This document shows, piece after piece, positions 1 to 7,296 of a DNA stretch of 32,572 nt (position 1 is its first letter; each line of letters begins with the position of its first letter). The notes beneath the pieces are model-generated. The model was not told the origin of the DNA. It worked only from the letters and a program-made list of their open reading frames with translations, and did not search any database. A program made the position numbers and the translations under genes. Origin of the DNA: Oscillospiraceae bacterium (lineage in GTDB: Bacteria; Bacillota; Clostridia; Oscillospirales; Oscillospiraceae); the NCBI GenBank assembly GCA_031261325.1, contig JAISKH010000056.1:1-32572 (forward strand). The letters run 5' to 3'.

Positions 1-1
1 C

Positions 2-922
2 GAGGCGGAGATCGCCGACACTCTCTCACACGCGTCGCGTGACGTTATTAACACAATTAAAGAAGTCGGCGGCGGCAACGTATTTCTTTATGACGCCGAC
101 TTGCGCGACCCAGTTGCCGTTGAGAAAATCTTTAAGGACGAGAACTTTACGGCCGTTATCCATTGCGCGGGTCTAAAGGCGGTCGGCGAATCGGTCAAGA
201 AGCCGCTTGATTATTACCGCAGCAATCTGGACATCACGCTGACCCTGCTTGAGGCAATGTCGCGCGGCGGCGTTCGTCGCCTGATATTCTCGTCGTCGGC
301 GACGGTTTACGGCAACCCCGCCGACCCGTGCTATACCGAGGACCTGACGCTGACCGAGGCTTCCAGTCCTTACGGCAACACAAAGATTTTGAACGAGCGG
401 CTGATTACGGACTTCGCAAAGACAAACGAGAACTTTTCCGCCGTGCTGCTGCGTTACTTCAATCCCGTCGGCGCGCACCCGTCGGGGCTGCTCGGTGAGA
501 ACCCGAAGGGCACGCCGAACAACCTGTTCCCCTACATGGCAAAGGTCGCAAAGGGCGAGCTGCCCGAGCTTGAGGTTTTCGGCAACGATTACGGCACGCG
601 CGACGGCACGCCGATTCGCGACTACCTCCACGTTGTTGACCTCGCGAAAGGGCACGTCAAGGCGTTCGACTACACGATTAAGAACAAGGGCGTGCACGCG
701 TTCAACCTCGGGCGCGGCGAGGGCAGCAGCGTGCTTGAGTGCGTCGCCGCCTTCGAAAAGGCTTCGGGCAAGAGTATTCCGTACAAAATCGGCGCGCGGC
801 GCGACGGCGACCTGCCCGAGTACTGGGCGAACCCCGCGAAAGCAAAGGAAATTCTCGGCTGGTCGGCGGAACTTACGCTCGACGACATGTGCCGCGACGC
901 TTGGAATTTCGCGAATAAATAG
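2..922 (+). CDS. galE: UDP-glucose 4-epimerase (5' end outside window)
   Basis: This is the 3' part (306 codons plus stop) of an extended short-chain dehydrogenase that interconverts UDP-glucose and UDP-galactose using bound NAD, in the cytoplasm. The frame is open from base 2, so the N-terminal Rossmann glycine motif lies upstream of the window. Visible family marks are HCAGLKAVGESV, the catalytic serine region SSSATVYG, the catalytic SPYGNTK (Tyr-x3-Lys), RYFNPVGAHPSG, GTPIRDYLHVVDLA and the C-terminal PEYWANPAKAKEILGW. About 30 to 40 N-terminal residues are missing compared with typical GalE. A bidirectional hairpin follows the stop. The product probably feeds cell-wall or surface polysaccharide synthesis, together with the 2-epimerase at 10855-11952. 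Identification is secure at family level; UDP-GlcNAc as an alternative substrate cannot be excluded. Confidence 0.95.
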   Translation, partial: EAEIADTLSHASRDVINTIKEVGGGNVFLYDADLRDPVAVEKIFKDENFTAVIHCAGLKAVGESVKKPLDYYRSNLDITLTLLEAMSRGGVRRLIFSSSATVYGNPADPCYTEDLTLTEASSPYGNTKILNERLITDFAKTNENFSAVLLRYFNPVGAHPSGLLGENPKGTPNNLFPYMAKVAKGELPELEVFGNDYGTRDGTPIRDYLHVVDLAKGHVKAFDYTIKNKGVHAFNLGRGEGSSVLECVAAFEKASGKSIPYKIGARRDGDLPEYWANPAKAKEILGWSAELTLDDMCRDAWNFANK

Positions 923-935
923 ACAACACATAATT

Positions 936-970
936 CAGGGAGGGCAAAACGCCCTCCCTGTTACTTTTTA
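936..970. terminator. Bidirectional terminator between galE and the HAAS gene
   Basis: A perfect 10-bp stem, CAGGGAGGGC (936-945) against GCCCTCCCTG (951-960), with an AAAAC loop, is followed by TTACTTTTT on the plus strand. It sits between two convergent genes and overlaps the stop codon of the minus-strand gene. Confidence 0.8.
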
Positions 971-1551
971 TTCAGCAACGCTCGCCGCGCGAGTGCGGCG
1001 ACGCGCAGAACCAGTTCGTCCACGTTGAATGGCTTGACCAAATAATCGTCAACGCCGAAACGAAACGCACGCACTATTGACTCGTTATCACGGCGAGCCG
1101 ACACAAGCAGTATCGGGGTCGCCTTATCACTCGCGCGAACCGACTGCGCAAATTCAAAGCCGTCAATTGCGGAGGAGATAATCAGGTCGAACGTCGAGCC
1201 TTGCAGCTTCGCGTGAGCTTCCGTTGACGATTGCGCCGTGACCACGGAATAGCCCGCGTCCGTCAGGCGGCGGCAAACCATCTCGTGCATCACCGCGTCG
1301 TCCGCGACGACGAGTACGTTGACCTCCGACGGTACTATTCCGTACACGTTCGCGGTTTGCACGTCCGCGACGATTGCGTCAATGCTCGGCAGGGACGCGA
1401 CGGCTTCCGCTTCGGTCATACCGTCCTCCTCGCGGTCGTCGAGAATCTCGCAAAAGTAACCGACCGCGCGCTCTGTTTCAATCGGCGGCAGGTGCGCGAG
1501 ACGGCGGCGCAGCTCCGCGAGAAATTCGTTTCTGTTTACGTTGTCGTTCAT
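961..1551 (-). CDS. HAAS-domain protein fused to a degenerate response-regulator receiver
   Basis: This 196-residue protein has two parts. Residues 1-70 (EFLAELRRRLAHLPPIETER, then EAEAVASLPSID) match the HAAS/DUF1700 helical signalling domain, usually found beside PadR regulators. Residues 77-196 form a receiver fold: VVADDAVMHEMVCRRL carries the acidic pair D84/D85, S151 sits in LLVSARR, and K173 sits in YLVKPF. The phospho-acceptor is missing. After beta-3 the sequence runs FDLIISSAIDGFEF, so Ser127 stands where Asp is expected and about four loop residues are deleted. There is no DNA-binding or transmembrane segment. The ATG at 1551 is chosen because GGGAGG lies 9 bases upstream; the earlier in-frame TTG at 1560 directly abuts that site. 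The start lies 1 base past the PadR stop, so translation is probably coupled. It is likely a phosphorylation-independent partner of PadR (inference). Confidence 0.75.
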   Translation of the reverse strand: MNDNVNRNEFLAELRRRLAHLPPIETERAVGYFCEILDDREEDGMTEAEAVASLPSIDAIVADVQTANVYGIVPSEVNVLVVADDAVMHEMVCRRLTDAGYSVVTAQSSTEAHAKLQGSTFDLIISSAIDGFEFAQSVRASDKATPILLVSARRDNESIVRAFRFGVDDYLVKPFNVDELVLRVAALARRALLNKK

Positions 1552-1552
1552 C

Positions 1553-1888
1553 TTATTCAACCTCCCGCATTGCAGGCGTTTGACCGCCGCGCTTGATAAA
1601 TTCGTACACGTCCATGACGGCTTTCCATTCCTCGAGAAAGCCCTCGATGCGCTCCCGCCCCGCCGTCGTCAGGCGGTAGTACTTTCGCAGGCGGCTGTTG
1701 TGCTCGACGGAGTAAACCGTTACCATGCCGCCGACTTCGAGCCGCTTTAGGATTGGATACAGCGTTGATTCCGAGATTTCGACGCACGCGCCGATGTCCT
1801 TGACAAGCTTGTAGCCGTAGGAGTCGCCGCGCTCCAGCGACGCGAGCACGCAGACCTCCAGCAGTCCGCGCTTTAGTTGTTGCTCCAT
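1553..1888 (-). CDS. PadR-family transcriptional regulator
   Basis: This 111-residue winged-helix regulator has the PadR core: LKRGLLEVCVLASLERGDSYGYKLVKDI, then SESTLYPILKRLEVGGMV (recognition helix and wing) and RKYYRLTTAGRERI, followed by a C-terminal dimerisation helix. PadR proteins normally repress nearby genes and often themselves, being relieved by small molecules or envelope stress. Its ATG follows GAGGTGG by 4 bases. A near-consensus promoter with an inverted repeat lies directly upstream, which suggests autorepression. The HAAS-receiver gene follows with a 1-base gap between the stop and the chosen ATG, a pairing seen in many PadR-HAAS operons. Family assignment is confident; the target and inducer are unknown. 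Confidence 0.92.
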   Translation of the reverse strand: MEQQLKRGLLEVCVLASLERGDSYGYKLVKDIGACVEISESTLYPILKRLEVGGMVTVYSVEHNSRLRKYYRLTTAGRERIEGFLEEWKAVMDVYEFIKRGGQTPAMREVE

Positions 1889-1907
1889 TTATACCACCTC
1901 TTGCGTT

Positions 1908-1928
1908 ATACTATATCACGCATAGTAT
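1908..1928. promoter_or_regulatory. Inverted repeat in the padR promoter, candidate operator
   Basis: ATACTAT (1908-1914) and ATAGTAT (1922-1928) are perfect 7-base arms around a 7-base spacer. They overlap the -10 box and fill the spacer of the padR promoter. The position suits autorepression by PadR; binding is inferred. Confidence 0.55.
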
Positions 1929-1938
1929 TGCGTGTCAA
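1910..1938 (-). promoter_or_regulatory. Sigma-A promoter of the padR operon
   Basis: Read on the minus strand: TTGACA (1938-1933), a 17-base spacer, then TATAGT (1915-1910). The start codon follows about 20 bases further on. Both boxes are close to consensus. Confidence 0.75.
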
Positions 1939-1951
1939 GGGGTATATGCAC

Positions 1952-1977
1952 AAATCCCGCCCATTTGGGCGGGATTT
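1952..1977 (-). terminator. Hairpin terminator of the SLH gene
   Basis: An 11-base stem, AAATCCCGCCC (1952-1962) against GGGCGGGATTT (1967-1977) with a 4-base loop, lies 24 bases past the stop of the minus-strand surface-protein gene. The T tract is short, so termination may be incomplete. Confidence 0.6.
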
Positions 1978-2000
1978 GTTGGGGGTTGGGGGTTGTGGGG

Positions 2001-5000
2001 TTATCCTCCGTAAGGAACGGTGTTAAAGCCGTTAACTATTACCGGTGCCGATTGTGAGTTGAAAGTCACGCCGTTATATGATATTTCCGCCCATATAGTG
2101 CCTGTGTTGCCGTCAGCAAGACCTGTAACTTGGTAAGAAGTCGCACTTGTTTGAACAGCGTTAAAGTAGTAGTCTCCGCTATTTTTCCACACTACCGTCG
2201 CGCCTGTTAACGCGGGAGGAAGTGTAAGAATTACAGGAGTGGTCGGTTGGGTGTTTATTGACGTAGCAGTCAGATACACAGTTGCCACAGGAATTATCGG
2301 CGCCTCAACCGCGGGGATTATGAGTGTTACCACTCTGTAGTCAGATGCGCCGGGACCTATCTGCAAGTATCCTGTCAGCGTTACATATGTGGTTATCGCC
2401 GTACCGGTCACTTGCCATGTGTTACCCACCTTAACGACGGACACCGCAGTCGAATTGCTCGTAAGGTTTATCACATTCGGGATTGAATATCCGCCGCCGA
2501 TGGGTGTTATTACGATGTCCTTTGTCTCGAACAAGTGCAGCCCCGGCGTTGAAAGAGTAAGCGTTGCGTCCGTCGGGTATTGGGTGTTGCCAATCGCAAC
2601 GGATACTGTATCCTTTGCGGTTGTTGCCGTTGCGCCTGTCAGGGTGTAGTGGTACTGGTCGGACGGCGCCCACGCGGTGATTGTAAAGTAGGGTATCTGC
2701 GCCACCGGGAAGCTCGCGGGCACGTATATCAGCCCGTTGGTGACGGTTACGCCGGCGGCAATCGCGTTAGGTTCGTTGATTACCCAGTTAACGCCGGTAG
2801 CCGCGTCGGCGGGCACGGTTATCGCGCGCAGCTGAAGCGTGGTGCCGAGGGCGATTGTGTGATTCCTGACAGCGGTGTTGCCGTTCGCGTCGGCGATGAG
2901 CACGCTGCTGGCGTATGTCGCGCCGACCGTGAGCGGGATTTGCACGCCTATGCCGCTGTAAAGTCCCGACACGTTGACGGTTGTGGTTCCGCTTCTGGAA
3001 CCGATAATCTGAATGTTGAGCGTCGCGGTTGAGTTGTACACGGGGATTATGTAAACGCCCGTGTTATCCGCGCCGCTTATGGTTGCTATCGTCGGGTCGG
3101 CAACTCTGACGACAATCGGCTCATTGCGGGTTGTCGGCGTAACCGACAGCGCGACTGTCACGTTTGCGCCGACGGCAACGGATACCGTGGTGGGCAGGTA
3201 CGTGATGTTCGTAACGCCGATTAGGCTGCCGAGCGAGAGTGTCAGCATGTTGCGGTAGTTGCCGCCGTAGGTGTAGCCGTAGTAGCCGATGCCCGCGACG
3301 CGCGCCGTTGTCGCCAGGTAGTACGTGCGGAGGGTTGTATTCTGGACTATGTTGTTAAGGAAGTCTGGCGCGCCCGTGCCCTCATGGGCAAACGGCTCGC
3401 CGATTGTGAGCGTATAGTCGTACTCCGCCTGTGCGAGCATCGCGCGGAAGTCGCCCGTGCCATAGTTCGTGCTGTAAGAGCGCGAAGCAGTTGAGAGCTT
3501 CGTGTTCAGGAGCAGCGGGTCTGTTCTGCCGCTCTGCGCGCGGTAGCCGTTGAGCAGCGCGAGGGTTAGCTTCTCCGTGCCCTCCGCCGTCAGCGCGCGC
3601 GCCGCCGAGATATTCGTCGTCGTGTCACTAAGCAGGACGGCGTACTTTGCGTTATTGTTGCTCGGGTCCGTGTACACGGTTGCGGCGGCGTTCTTGACCG
3701 TGTTGACCTTATCGGTGGTTATAACCGTCTTGTTGGACGAATCGCGGAGCTGATTTGCCCAATCGGTTGACTGCGAATAGACGGCGACAACCTTGCTTGA
3801 CTGGTACGCAACCGCGATGAGGTTTACATACGAATTGGTGTAGTATATCGCCCAGGACTCGTTCGTCGCCGTGCTGAACGTGTCGCGCGGCGAGGTGCCG
3901 AGAACGGCGGCAACCTGCGTCTGCGTCATTCCCAGCTCAACGTTGTGGAGCGAGACGCGGGAGGTTGCAAATTCGGGGTTCATGACGTTCAGCACGAAGG
4001 TTTTATTGCGCGTCTCGTCGCCGACGCGAATTTGCGCCGTAAGCGTCACGGGGATTGTCGTGTTGGTCGTCGGAACCGTCACGGTGCCGCTCGTGCTGAT
4101 AACCTGCGGCGTGTTGGAGCTCCACGTTACCGACGCGGAATAGATGTGCGCGGGGAGCGAGATGTTGCCCGTCACGCGCTCGGCATTGTCGCCGGAGATT
4201 AGGTATACGACGTCAAGAGCGGCTGTGCCGTTTTCGACGAGCAGCTTGTCGCCGGACAGTCCGTTGACGACGCGGACGTTAAACGCCTTTTCGCGCACCT
4301 GCGAGCCGAGCCGCACGGTGGCGATGAGCGTGACATACGTCGTGACCGAGCTGTTGACAACGCCCGCTGTCGTGATTGCGTTGCTGTTGCTTGACCATGT
4401 TACGGTCGCGCCGCCCGTTGTTGAGGTCGGGAGGTTCAGGTTTTGGGTTACGGCGTTATCGGAGTCGCCGAACGCGTACCCGATTGTGAGGTTGGCGACG
4501 GCTTTTTCAAATAGCTGCGCCTGTGTGAGGGCGTTGTTAACGACCGTCTCAATGCTCTTGAAGCTGCGGATAATGACAGCCTCGCACTCTTCGGAGGTCA
4601 TGTTGTCGCGCGGGTTGAAGCGTCCCGCGTCGTCGCCCTTAATTATATTGTTTGAATAGGCGTAAGCAAGCGGAGTTACCGCGTACTCCTCAACCGAAGC
4701 CAAGTCCTTGAACGGGAGGTTCGCCGCCGGCGGTTGCAGCAGCGTCTTGGACAGGTCGGTGGACAGCTTGCTGATTGCGCGGTACATCATTGCGACGAGC
4801 TGTTGACGCTCAAGCGTCTCGGTCGGTCCGAAATGCGTCAGGTCAACGCCGTTAACTATGCCGTAGCCGTAGGCTTTCAGCACGTACAGGCTGTTGCAGT
4901 CCAAAAACGGATTGTTAATCGGCACGGGCAGAGATTTGCCCAATGCGCGCTCGGCAAGCGTAACAACAAGCTCGCAGAACTCGTCACGCGTCAGCGCGCG

Positions 5001-5168
5001 CTGAAAATCCGTCGCGGCGCGATGCGACAGCAGTCCCGCGAGATTCGCTTCACGCATTTCGGGAATCGCCCATTCGGTCGGCGTGCGCGCGGCGAGCGCG
5101 GTTGTCGGAACGAGGGCGAGCGCCAGAACAAGTACCAGTAACACGGATAGTATTCGTTTGCTCTTCAT
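2001..5168 (-). CDS. S-layer-homology surface protein with degenerate CAP domain and Ig-like repeats
   Basis: This is a 1055-residue secreted protein. Residues 1-27 form a signal peptide (MKSKRILSVLLVLVLALALV). Three SLH repeats span about 35-205 (TRDEFCELVVTLAERALG, GPTETLERQQLVAMMYRA, FNPRDNMTSEECEAVIIRSF) and should anchor it to a wall polymer. Two atrophied-Ig-like modules follow (about 225-395, each with a VTWSSN core), then a CAP-associated segment (404-515) and a CAP/SCP-like region (about 530-650, LNGYRAQSGRTDPLLLNTKL). The rest (655-1055) is a series of Ig-like beta modules. The usual CAP metal/catalytic histidines are not evident: a tyrosine lies in SRSYSTNYGTG where His is expected. 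The ATG at 5168 is preferred over the upstream in-frame ATG at 5228 because it follows AAGGAAAGG and starts the signal peptide. The last ~650 bases look more AT-rich than the rest. Function: cell-surface structure or adhesion; the ligand is unknown. Confidence 0.85.
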   Translation of the reverse strand: MKSKRILSVLLVLVLALALVPTTALAARTPTEWAIPEMREANLAGLLSHRAATDFQRALTRDEFCELVVTLAERALGKSLPVPINNPFLDCNSLYVLKAYGYGIVNGVDLTHFGPTETLERQQLVAMMYRAISKLSTDLSKTLLQPPAANLPFKDLASVEEYAVTPLAYAYSNNIIKGDDAGRFNPRDNMTSEECEAVIIRSFKSIETVVNNALTQAQLFEKAVANLTIGYAFGDSDNAVTQNLNLPTSTTGGATVTWSSNSNAITTAGVVNSSVTTYVTLIATVRLGSQVREKAFNVRVVNGLSGDKLLVENGTAALDVVYLISGDNAERVTGNISLPAHIYSASVTWSSNTPQVISTSGTVTVPTTNTTIPVTLTAQIRVGDETRNKTFVLNVMNPEFATSRVSLHNVELGMTQTQVAAVLGTSPRDTFSTATNESWAIYYTNSYVNLIAVAYQSSKVVAVYSQSTDWANQLRDSSNKTVITTDKVNTVKNAAATVYTDPSNNNAKYAVLLSDTTTNISAARALTAEGTEKLTLALLNGYRAQSGRTDPLLLNTKLSTASRSYSTNYGTGDFRAMLAQAEYDYTLTIGEPFAHEGTGAPDFLNNIVQNTTLRTYYLATTARVAGIGYYGYTYGGNYRNMLTLSLGSLIGVTNITYLPTTVSVAVGANVTVALSVTPTTRNEPIVVRVADPTIATISGADNTGVYIIPVYNSTATLNIQIIGSRSGTTTVNVSGLYSGIGVQIPLTVGATYASSVLIADANGNTAVRNHTIALGTTLQLRAITVPADAATGVNWVINEPNAIAAGVTVTNGLIYVPASFPVAQIPYFTITAWAPSDQYHYTLTGATATTAKDTVSVAIGNTQYPTDATLTLSTPGLHLFETKDIVITPIGGGYSIPNVINLTSNSTAVSVVKVGNTWQVTGTAITTYVTLTGYLQIGPGASDYRVVTLIIPAVEAPIIPVATVYLTATSINTQPTTPVILTLPPALTGATVVWKNSGDYYFNAVQTSATSYQVTGLADGNTGTIWAEISYNGVTFNSQSAPVIVNGFNTVPYGG

Positions 5169-5236
5169 ATGTACCTTTCCTTTCAAATCAAAACCAATTC
5201 TTCCGCGTTGAGCCACATAATAACCCAACGTCTGCC

Positions 5237-5265
5237 ATTATACCGCATATTCACGCAATATTCAA
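5237..5265 (-). promoter_or_regulatory. Promoter of the SLH surface-protein gene
   Basis: On the minus strand TTGAAT (5265-5260), a 17-base spacer and a perfect TATAAT (5242-5237) lie about 70 bases upstream of the ATG at 5168. This predicts a leader of roughly 60 bases. Confidence 0.75.
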
Positions 5266-5272
5266 TACATAA

Positions 5273-5296
5273 GCGATGAATTTTTGCGATGAATTT
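5273..5296. repeat. Tandem 11-bp direct repeat upstream of the SLH promoter
   Basis: GCGATGAATTT occurs at 5273-5283 and again at 5286-5296, separated by TT (13-base period). The pair lies 7 bases upstream of the -35 box on the minus strand, a position suited to an activator or an UP-like element. No binding protein can be named. Confidence 0.6.
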
Positions 5297-5329
5297 CATA
5301 TTTCGTCACCATATATTGTGTAATTCTTC

Positions 5330-6067
5330 TTAATTTGAAATAACGCGCAGATTGTTCTTGTCCAGATTCGGCGCGTTCAGCGTGCCGCTCCATACGGTGG
5401 CTGTTCCCGCCGTCACGACCTTGCCGCTGATTGACAGCGCGGGTTCCGCCGTCGGCAACAGCGGCTCGTCAAACGCGAACACGGGCACGGCGTATTCCTC
5501 GGGCGAGCGCGACGTGCGAACGGCTTCAAACGCGGCGGCGCACACCTCGTCAACTCCCCCGCTGCCGACAATTATGGTTCCGCCGAGCGCGAATACGCCG
5601 CCCGTTACGTCAAGCGTCGATTCGCCGTAACGCGCGTGCTCGTTGGACACATTCAGCGCGCCAAGTCCGTCATAGCCGTCGGTTACGGGCAGGAGCATGT
5701 CCCCGCCGACGGAGACGGCTCCCCCGCTTTGTGTGTAATACTTCGCGATAACGCCGCCGTCAACGCGCATATCCAGCCGCTCGGCGGAGCTGTCGAGCCA
5801 CACGCGGTCGGCTTCAAGATTGCCGCGAATGACTATCACGCCGCCGCGACACTCGAAGTGGTCGCCCGCAGACACCTCGCCGTTTACGGTCAGCTTTGCG
5901 CCGCGCTCTACGATGATTCCGTTCGGCGCGTTGATTGACGCGACGTTAAGCTCGCCCGTAATGATAAGCTCCGTCTCGGAATTGAGCGGCTCGCCCTCGG
6001 GATACGCGGCTGTTGAAAACGTAAACACCATTGCGACGAGCGCGAACAGGAGCGAAAATCTCTTCAT
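5330..6067 (-). CDS. Secreted protein, probable parallel beta-helix, function unknown
   Basis: This 245-residue protein has a clear signal peptide (MKRFSLLFALVAMVFTFSTA). The mature part is made of short repeating beta-strand turns rich in Gly, Val and Ile (GAKLTVNGEVSAGDHFECRG, GGVIVIRGNLEADRVWLDSS, GGVFALGGTIIVGSGG), the pattern of a right-handed beta-helix or polymer-forming fold. No catalytic motif was found. The ATG at 6067 follows AGAGGAGG by 8 to 9 bases, a strong site. It reads in the same direction as the SLH gene, 101 bases upstream of that gene's promoter region, and is divergent from the amino acid importer. It resembles in style the Cthe_2159-like lipoprotein at 13423-14625, but homology is not established. 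Confidence 0.6.
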   Translation of the reverse strand: MKRFSLLFALVAMVFTFSTAAYPEGEPLNSETELIITGELNVASINAPNGIIVERGAKLTVNGEVSAGDHFECRGGVIVIRGNLEADRVWLDSSAERLDMRVDGGVIAKYYTQSGGAVSVGGDMLLPVTDGYDGLGALNVSNEHARYGESTLDVTGGVFALGGTIIVGSGGVDEVCAAAFEAVRTSRSPEEYAVPVFAFDEPLLPTAEPALSISGKVVTAGTATVWSGTLNAPNLDKNNLRVISN

Positions 6068-6228
6068 GGCGACGCCTCCTCTGTTGTATCATTTGCAGGA
6101 GCATTTCTTTCTCTCTCAAATATACATTACGGCTTGCGCGAATTTGAACGCAACGTGTCGGGCGCGCGATATTGCGCGGATAAAACTCGCGGTTTTCGTC
6201 ATTATCATAATCAGGTTTCATATTTAGC

Positions 6229-6256
6229 TTGACAAACTGTGTCATTTGGCTATAAA
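6229..6256 (+). promoter_or_regulatory. Promoter of the amino acid ABC importer operon
   Basis: TTGACA (6229-6234), a 16-base spacer and TATAAA (6251-6256) lie 43 bases upstream of the lipoprotein ATG. Confidence 0.75.
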
Positions 6257-6298
6257 ATACATGACGTTCACTCGTAAAAATAAATAGGAGGAAAAGAA

Positions 6299-7129
6299 AT
6301 GAAAAAGACCATTCGTCTCGCACTCGCGCTTTTATTGGTTGTCGCGTCGCTTCTCTCTCTTGCGGCTTGCGGTGAAAAGGCACCCGCAGACGCTTCCGCC
6401 GCGCCGAACGCCTCTGTCGCGCCCGACGCTCCGTCCGCCGCGCCGGCGGTTCCCGCAAAAGAGTATGTCATTTACTCGGACAACGCGTTCGCGCCGTTTG
6501 AGTTCCTTGACACGGCGACGAATACATACATCGGCGTTGACATGGATTTGCTCGCGGCAATCGCCGTTGACCAAGGCTTCACCTACACGATTCACAACGA
6601 GGGCTTTGACGCCGCGATGGGCGCGGTTCAGTCGGGACAGGCTGACGGCATGATAGCCGGTATGACGATTAAGGATTCCCGCAAGGAGACGTTTGACTTC
6701 TCGGACGGTTACTTTGCGGACGGGCAGATTCTCGTCGTTCCGTCGGGCAGCGCGATTGCGTCGCTCGACGATTTGAGCGGCAAGGTCGTCGCGGTTAAGA
6801 CGAGCACCGCGGGCGCGGACTACGCGCTTGAGATTTCCGGGCAGTACGGCTTCACGCTCCAGTACTACGAGGATTCCCCGACGATGTACACGGCTGTTAT
6901 CAACGGCACAAACGAAGCGTGCTTTGAGGACTTCTCCGTCGTCGGTTGGGCAATCGTTGAGGACGGGCTTGCGCTTCAGACCGTGGGCGACGTAATTAAC
7001 CCGGGCTATTACGGCTTCGCCGTTAAGAAAGGCACAAACCCCGAGCTTATCACGCTGTTCAACGCGGGACTTGCGAACATCAAGTCGAGCGGGCAATACG
7101 ACACGATTCTCGCAAAGTACGGGTACTAA
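6299..7129 (+). CDS. Polar amino acid ABC transporter substrate-binding lipoprotein
   Basis: This 276-residue solute-binding protein captures an amino acid outside the membrane and delivers it to the permease encoded next. Residues 1-24 form a lipoprotein signal with lipobox LAAC (Cys24 is the lipidation site), followed by an Ala/Pro linker to about residue 55. The SBP_bac_3 fold follows: YSDNAFAPFEFLD, IGVDMDLLAAIAVDQGF, FDAAMGAVQSGQADGMIAGM, KETFDFSDGYF and LDDLSGKVVAVKTSTAGADYA. These are typical of glutamine, histidine or basic amino acid binders; the ligand cannot be fixed from sequence. The ATG follows AGGAGG by 7 bases. A hairpin at 7154-7183 separates it from the permease and may raise its expression relative to the rest. 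Family assignment is firm. Confidence 0.93.
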   Translation: MKKTIRLALALLLVVASLLSLAACGEKAPADASAAPNASVAPDAPSAAPAVPAKEYVIYSDNAFAPFEFLDTATNTYIGVDMDLLAAIAVDQGFTYTIHNEGFDAAMGAVQSGQADGMIAGMTIKDSRKETFDFSDGYFADGQILVVPSGSAIASLDDLSGKVVAVKTSTAGADYALEISGQYGFTLQYYEDSPTMYTAVINGTNEACFEDFSVVGWAIVEDGLALQTVGDVINPGYYGFAVKKGTNPELITLFNAGLANIKSSGQYDTILAKYGY

Positions 7130-7153
7130 GCCGCAAGTAAATAACGCATCGCG

Positions 7154-7183
7154 GACAACGCCGGCCAACCGGTCGGCGTTGTC
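7154..7183 (+). terminator. Intercistronic hairpin between binding protein and permease
   Basis: A 13-bp stem, GACAACGCCGGCC (7154-7166) against GGTCGGCGTTGTC (7171-7183) with one G.U pair and an AACC loop, is followed by only a weak T-rich stretch. It is probably a partial terminator or RNA-stabilising structure inside the operon. No separate gene is evident in 7184-7296. Confidence 0.55.
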
Positions 7184-7296
7184 TTATGATTTATCTCCGC
7201 GCAAACAAACGGGCTTCACACGCAGACCGCTTTCGCGGCTTGCGCGCGGCTTTTGCTTGTGCCAAAACGCAAAATGATTGATACGGTTGTGACATT

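Noticed and set aside
5169-5228. A longer start for the SLH protein at 5228
   Set aside because: It would put 20 residues before a clean signal peptide and begins only about 9 bases past the predicted -10 box. The ATG at 5168 has a ribosome site and directly starts the signal peptide.
5820-6458. Two overlapping frames across the divergent region at 6068-6298
   Set aside because: They have no ribosome sites, span the importer promoter and encode low-complexity Arg-rich sequence.
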